Positions 39,235-41,967 of a stretch of DNA of 41,967 bases are shown here, in pieces. Numbering within the stretch: position 1 is the first letter of the stretch; every line of letters begins with the position of its first letter. The stretch lies in contig NZ_MSGP01000155.1 of NCBI RefSeq assembly GCF_002078235.1, positions 1 to 41,967 on the forward strand. Reading direction: 5' to 3'. Origin of the DNA: Streptomyces viridosporus (GTDB taxonomy: Bacteria; Actinomycetota; Actinomycetes; Streptomycetales; Streptomycetaceae). A program made the position numbers and the translations under genes. The notes under the pieces are model-generated. The model had not been told where the DNA came from. It saw only the letters and a program-made list of their open reading frames with translations, and did no database searches.

Positions 39235-39965
39235 GCCGCCCGGCCTTCCGCCTCGGCGCTCCCGGGGACCGGGGGCAGGTGCACGGTGCGCACGCGCCGT
39301 CCGTCGAGCAGCGACACCGTGCGGTCGGCGACGGCCGCGGTGTCCGGGGCGGCGGTCGCGAGGACCACGGTGATGCCGTGCGAACGGGCCGCCGCGGTGA
39401 GCGTGCGCAGCACGTGCCGGTGGTCGGCACGGTGCAGCGGGGCGGTCGGTTCGTCGGCGAACACCACCGAGGGCGCCGGGGCGAGGGCGCGGGCGATGCA
39501 CACCCGCTGCCGCTCCGCCTGCACCAGTTCGTCCGGGCGCCTGCGGGCCTTGTCGCCGATGTCGAGGCGTTCCAGCCACTCCATGGCGGCCGTCTTGGCC
39601 CGGCGCCGTCCGGTGCCGCGCATCATCAGGGGCAGGGCGGCGTTCTCCCAGACGTTCAGTTCGGGGATGAGCGCCGGGTCGGAGTCGATCCAGCCGAAGC
39701 GCTCCCGGCGCAGCCGCTCCCGGGCTACGGGGCCCATGGTGTGCACGGGCACGCTGTTGAACCAGACCTCGCCGCTGCGGACGGGCACCAGCCCCGACAG
39801 GCAGCGCAGCAGTGTCGTTTTTCCGCTGCCTCGCGGGCCGCTGACGGCGAGGATCTCGCCCTCCCGGACACCGAGCGAGACCCCGCTCAGTCCGGGTGAG
39901 CCGTCGTCGTGCCGGAAGTGCAGGGCACGGGTCCAGAGCACGTCGTTGTCCGGTGGGGCCACCAT
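39216..39965 (-). CDS. ABC transporter ATPase with degenerate catalytic motifs
   Basis: A 249-residue nucleotide-binding protein. Walker A is intact (GPRGSGKTT), and the MacB/LolD-like pattern of RxRxxGFxxxxxxLIPELxVxENAxLPL is preserved (RRERFGWIDSDPALIPELNV). The signature motif, normally LSGGQ, is LVQAE; Walker B runs into DEPTAPLHRAD; and the H-loop reads VLATAAPD without the usual histidine. The protein may bind ATP but hydrolysis is doubtful, or the motifs are relaxed in this family. The ATG at 39965 has GAGGTG 6 bases upstream. It precedes the permease by overlap. Confidence 0.82.
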   Translation of the reverse strand: MVAPPDNDVLWTRALHFRHDDGSPGLSGVSLGVREGEILAVSGPRGSGKTTLLRCLSGLVPVRSGEVWFNSVPVHTMGPVARERLRRERFGWIDSDPALIPELNVWENAALPLMMRGTGRRRAKTAAMEWLERLDIGDKARRRPDELVQAERQRVCIARALAPAPSVVFADEPTAPLHRADHRHVLRTLTAAARSHGITVVLATAAPDTAAVADRTVSLLDGRRVRTVHLPPVPGSAEAEGRAACSLSV

Positions 39966-40183
39966 GGCGTACACCTCGGTTCGGATCGGAAATGCCGTGC
40001 GTGGTTCGGGCTTGGTCCCCCGTCCGGGGGAACGAAGGCAGGGCCGATCGGTCACAGGAACGCTAGGCAGGCCACGGCGACGGGCCGGACAGCACGCGGC
40101 CCCGGGCCGCCGTTTCTCACTCGAACGGGCGGCACCGGGGCCGTGGATGATCATCCCAACGGAAGATCACAGCCGTCGGCGGC

Positions 40184-41557
40184 TCACAGCTTCGTCCACG
40201 CCTCCGACAGCGTCGCGCGCAGGATCTGCTCGATCTCGTCGAAGGTCCCCTGGTCGGAGATCAGCGGCGGGGCGAGCTGGACGACCGGGTCGCCGCGGTC
40301 GTCGGCACGGCAGTACAGGCCGTTCTCGAACAGCTTCTTCGACAGGAAGCCGTACAGGACCCGCTCGGTCTCCTCCGCGTCGAAGGACTCCTTGGTGTCC
40401 TTGTCCTTGACCAGTTCGATGCCGTAGAAGAAGCCGTTGCCGCGGACGTCGCCGACGATCGGCAGGTCGTGCAGCTTCTCCAGGGTGGCGCGGAAGGCGC
40501 CCTCGTTGTCCAGCACGTGCCGGTTCAGGCCCTCGCGCTCGAACAGGTCGAGGTTGGCGAGACCCACCGCGGCCGACACCGGGTGGCCGCCGAAGGTGTA
40601 GCCGTGCAGGAAGGTGTTGTCGCCCCGGTAGAACGGCTCGGCGAGCCGGTCGGAGACGATGCACGCGCCTATGGGGGAGTAGCCCGAGGTCATGCCCTTG
40701 GCGCAGGTGATCATGTCCGGGACGTAGCCGAACTTGTCGCAGGCGAACGTCGTGCCGAGCCGGCCGAAGGCGCAGATGACCTCGTCGGAGACGAGCAGCA
40801 CGTCGTACTGGTCGCAGATCTCGCGCACCCGCTGGAAGTAGCCGGGCGGGGGCGGGAAGCAGCCGCCGGCGTTCTGCACCGGCTCCAGGAAGACCGCGGC
40901 GACCGTGTCGGGGCCCTCGAAGAGGATCTGCTGCTCGATCTGGTCGGCGGCCCAGCGGCCGAACGCCTCGGGGTCGTCCCCGTGGATCGGCGCCCGGTAG
41001 ATGTTGGTGTTGGGCACCTTGTGCGCGCCCGGGACGAGGGGCTCGAACGGGGCCTTCAGGCCCGGCAGTCCGGTGATGGACAGGGCGCCCTGGGGGGTGC
41101 CGTGGTAGGCGACCGCGCGGGAGATGACCTTGTACTTGGTCGGCTTGCCCACCAGCTTGAAGTACTGCTTGGCGAGCTTCCAGGCGGTCTCCACCGCCTC
41201 GCCGCCGCCGGTGGTGAAGAAGACCTTGTTGAGGTCGCCCGGCGCCTCGTGCGCGAGCCGCTCCGCGAGCTCCACGGCCTTGGGGTGGGCGTAGGACCAC
41301 ACCGGGAAGAAGGCCAGTTCCTGCGCCTGCTTGGAGGCGGTCTCGGCGAGCTCCGTACGGCCGTGACCCGCCTGCACCACGAACAGGCCGGCGAGACCGT
41401 CGAGGTAGCGCTTGCCCTTGTCGTCGTAGATGTGGGTGCCCTCGCCCCGGACGATGGTGGGGACGGGGGAGTTCTCGTACGAGGACATGCGGGTGAAGTG
41501 CATCCACAAGTGGTCGTACGCGGACTTGCTGAGGTCGTTGGGGCTGTCGCTGCTCAC
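40184..41557 (-). CDS. Class III aminotransferase (putrescine/GABA-type)
   Basis: A 457-residue PLP enzyme. DGLAGLFVVQAGHGRTELA, FFTTGGGEAVETAWKLA, LLVSDEVICAFGRLGTTF (with the cofactor-binding aspartate) and MITCAKGMTSGYSPIG (with the PLP lysine) are the class III signatures. Orthologues beside an Lrp regulator in Streptomyces are linked to polyamine or GABA use; the amino donor is inferred, not shown. The GTG at 41557 starts 2 nt after the Lrp stop (TAA, CC, GTG), with GGGGAA upstream, so the pair is one operon. Confidence 0.88.
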   Translation of the reverse strand: MSSDSPNDLSKSAYDHLWMHFTRMSSYENSPVPTIVRGEGTHIYDDKGKRYLDGLAGLFVVQAGHGRTELAETASKQAQELAFFPVWSYAHPKAVELAERLAHEAPGDLNKVFFTTGGGEAVETAWKLAKQYFKLVGKPTKYKVISRAVAYHGTPQGALSITGLPGLKAPFEPLVPGAHKVPNTNIYRAPIHGDDPEAFGRWAADQIEQQILFEGPDTVAAVFLEPVQNAGGCFPPPPGYFQRVREICDQYDVLLVSDEVICAFGRLGTTFACDKFGYVPDMITCAKGMTSGYSPIGACIVSDRLAEPFYRGDNTFLHGYTFGGHPVSAAVGLANLDLFEREGLNRHVLDNEGAFRATLEKLHDLPIVGDVRGNGFFYGIELVKDKDTKESFDAEETERVLYGFLSKKLFENGLYCRADDRGDPVVQLAPPLISDQGTFDEIEQILRATLSEAWTKL

Positions 41558-41559
41558 GG

Positions 41560-41967
41560 TTATCGGGTTCCCCACATGTAGGTCTGCTTCTTGAGCTTGA
41601 GGTAGACGAAACTCTCGGTGGAGCGCACGCCGGGCACGGCCCGGATGCGTCTGTTGATGACCTCCAGAAGGTGGTCGTCGTCCTCGCAGACGATCTCGAC
41701 CATCAGGTCGAAGGAGCCCGCGGTCATCACCACGTACTCGCACTCGTCCATGGCGCTCAGCGCGTCGGCCGCGGACTCCACGTCGCCCTCGACGTTGACC
41801 CCGACCATCGCCTGGCGCCTGAAGCCCACGGTGAGCGGATCCGTGACGGCGACGATCTGCATCACGCCCTGCTCCAGCAGCTTCTGGACGCGCTGGCGCA
41901 CGGCCGCCTCCGACAGGCCCACGGCCTTGCCGATGGCGGCGTACGGACGGCGGCCGTCCTCCTGGAG
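41560..41967 (-). CDS. Lrp/AsnC family regulator, N-terminus outside window
   Basis: The minus-strand frame is open to the window edge, so the start is missing; about 135 residues are visible. A helix-turn-helix tail (YAAIGKAVGLSEAAVRQRVQKLLEQGVM) is followed by the RAM ligand domain with EYVVMTAGSFDLMVEIVCED and an ending RSTESFVYLKLKKQTYMWG. Lrp family proteins respond to amino acids or related ligands; here it probably regulates the adjoining aminotransferase gene. Confidence 0.9.
   Translation of the reverse strand, partial: LQEDGRRPYAAIGKAVGLSEAAVRQRVQKLLEQGVMQIVAVTDPLTVGFRRQAMVGVNVEGDVESAADALSAMDECEYVVMTAGSFDLMVEIVCEDDDHLLEVINRRIRAVPGVRSTESFVYLKLKKQTYMWGTR

Noticed and set aside
37375..40410. 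A 1011-codon open frame on the plus strand over the VOC, permease and ATPase genes
   Set aside because: Low-complexity Arg/Gly/Gln composition and antisense to three recognisable minus-strand genes.

Overview
The window is high-GC actinobacterial chromosome. Gene content and order point strongly to a Streptomyces: the 3' part of an nsdA-type regulator, amtB-glnK-glnD, ffh, the rpsP-rplS cluster, four consecutive type I signal peptidases, dprA next to the sporulation sigma factor gene whiG, and rpsB-tsf-pyrH-frr-cdsA. Most of it is conserved core chromosome. I see no phage, insertion sequence, CRISPR array or biosynthetic cluster.

Layout, left to right. (1) 1-5.6 kb: the end of an nsdA-like gene, then a GlnR-type operator followed by amtB, glnK and glnD, closed by a strong terminator. 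(2) 5.7-9.4 kb: ffh, a convergent SAM-dependent methyltransferase, and a SprT-like zinc metalloprotease with a zinc ribbon. (3) 9.7-12.4 kb: rpsP-khpA-rimM-trmD-rplS (ribosomal proteins, ribosome maturation and tRNA m1G37 methylation). (4) 12.4-16.9 kb: signal peptidases sipW-sipX-sipY-sipZ, a NUDIX hydrolase and a DUF2469 protein. The sipX frame has no stop of its own and stays open 338 nt into sipY. (5) 16.9-21.2 kb: yraN-comM-dprA (DNA uptake and recombination type genes), then whiG. (6) 21.3-27.7 kb: a TetR regulator, a secreted M23 peptidase on the minus strand, then rpsB, tsf, pyrH, frr and cdsA, with hairpins after rpsB, tsf and cdsA. (7) 27.7-31.0 kb: a gene-poor accessory stretch with a membrane-anchored PP2C/SpoIIE-type phosphatase, a frameshifted pseudogene, two small membrane proteins and a tRNA-3'-end-like fragment. 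(8) 31.0-36.1 kb: rlmN, then a TPP riboswitch controlling a thiamine-type ABC importer (thiB-thiP-thiQ). (9) 36.3-42 kb, all minus strand: a sortase substrate with an LAETG signal and a near-consensus promoter, a VOC-fold protein, an ABC exporter pair whose ATPase has degenerate motifs, and a class III aminotransferase downstream of an Lrp/AsnC regulator that runs off the right edge.

Several genes (sipW, sipZ, tetR, rlmN) have a -10-like hexamer just upstream of the start codon and no Shine-Dalgarno sequence, which suggests leaderless mRNAs. The points most worth checking are the missing sipX stop, the homopolymer frameshift near 29.52 kb, the tRNA-like fragment at 30.51 kb, the degenerate ABC ATPase, and the perfect DnaA boxes outside any visible origin. 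I did not find a convincing wholly new multi-gene system.
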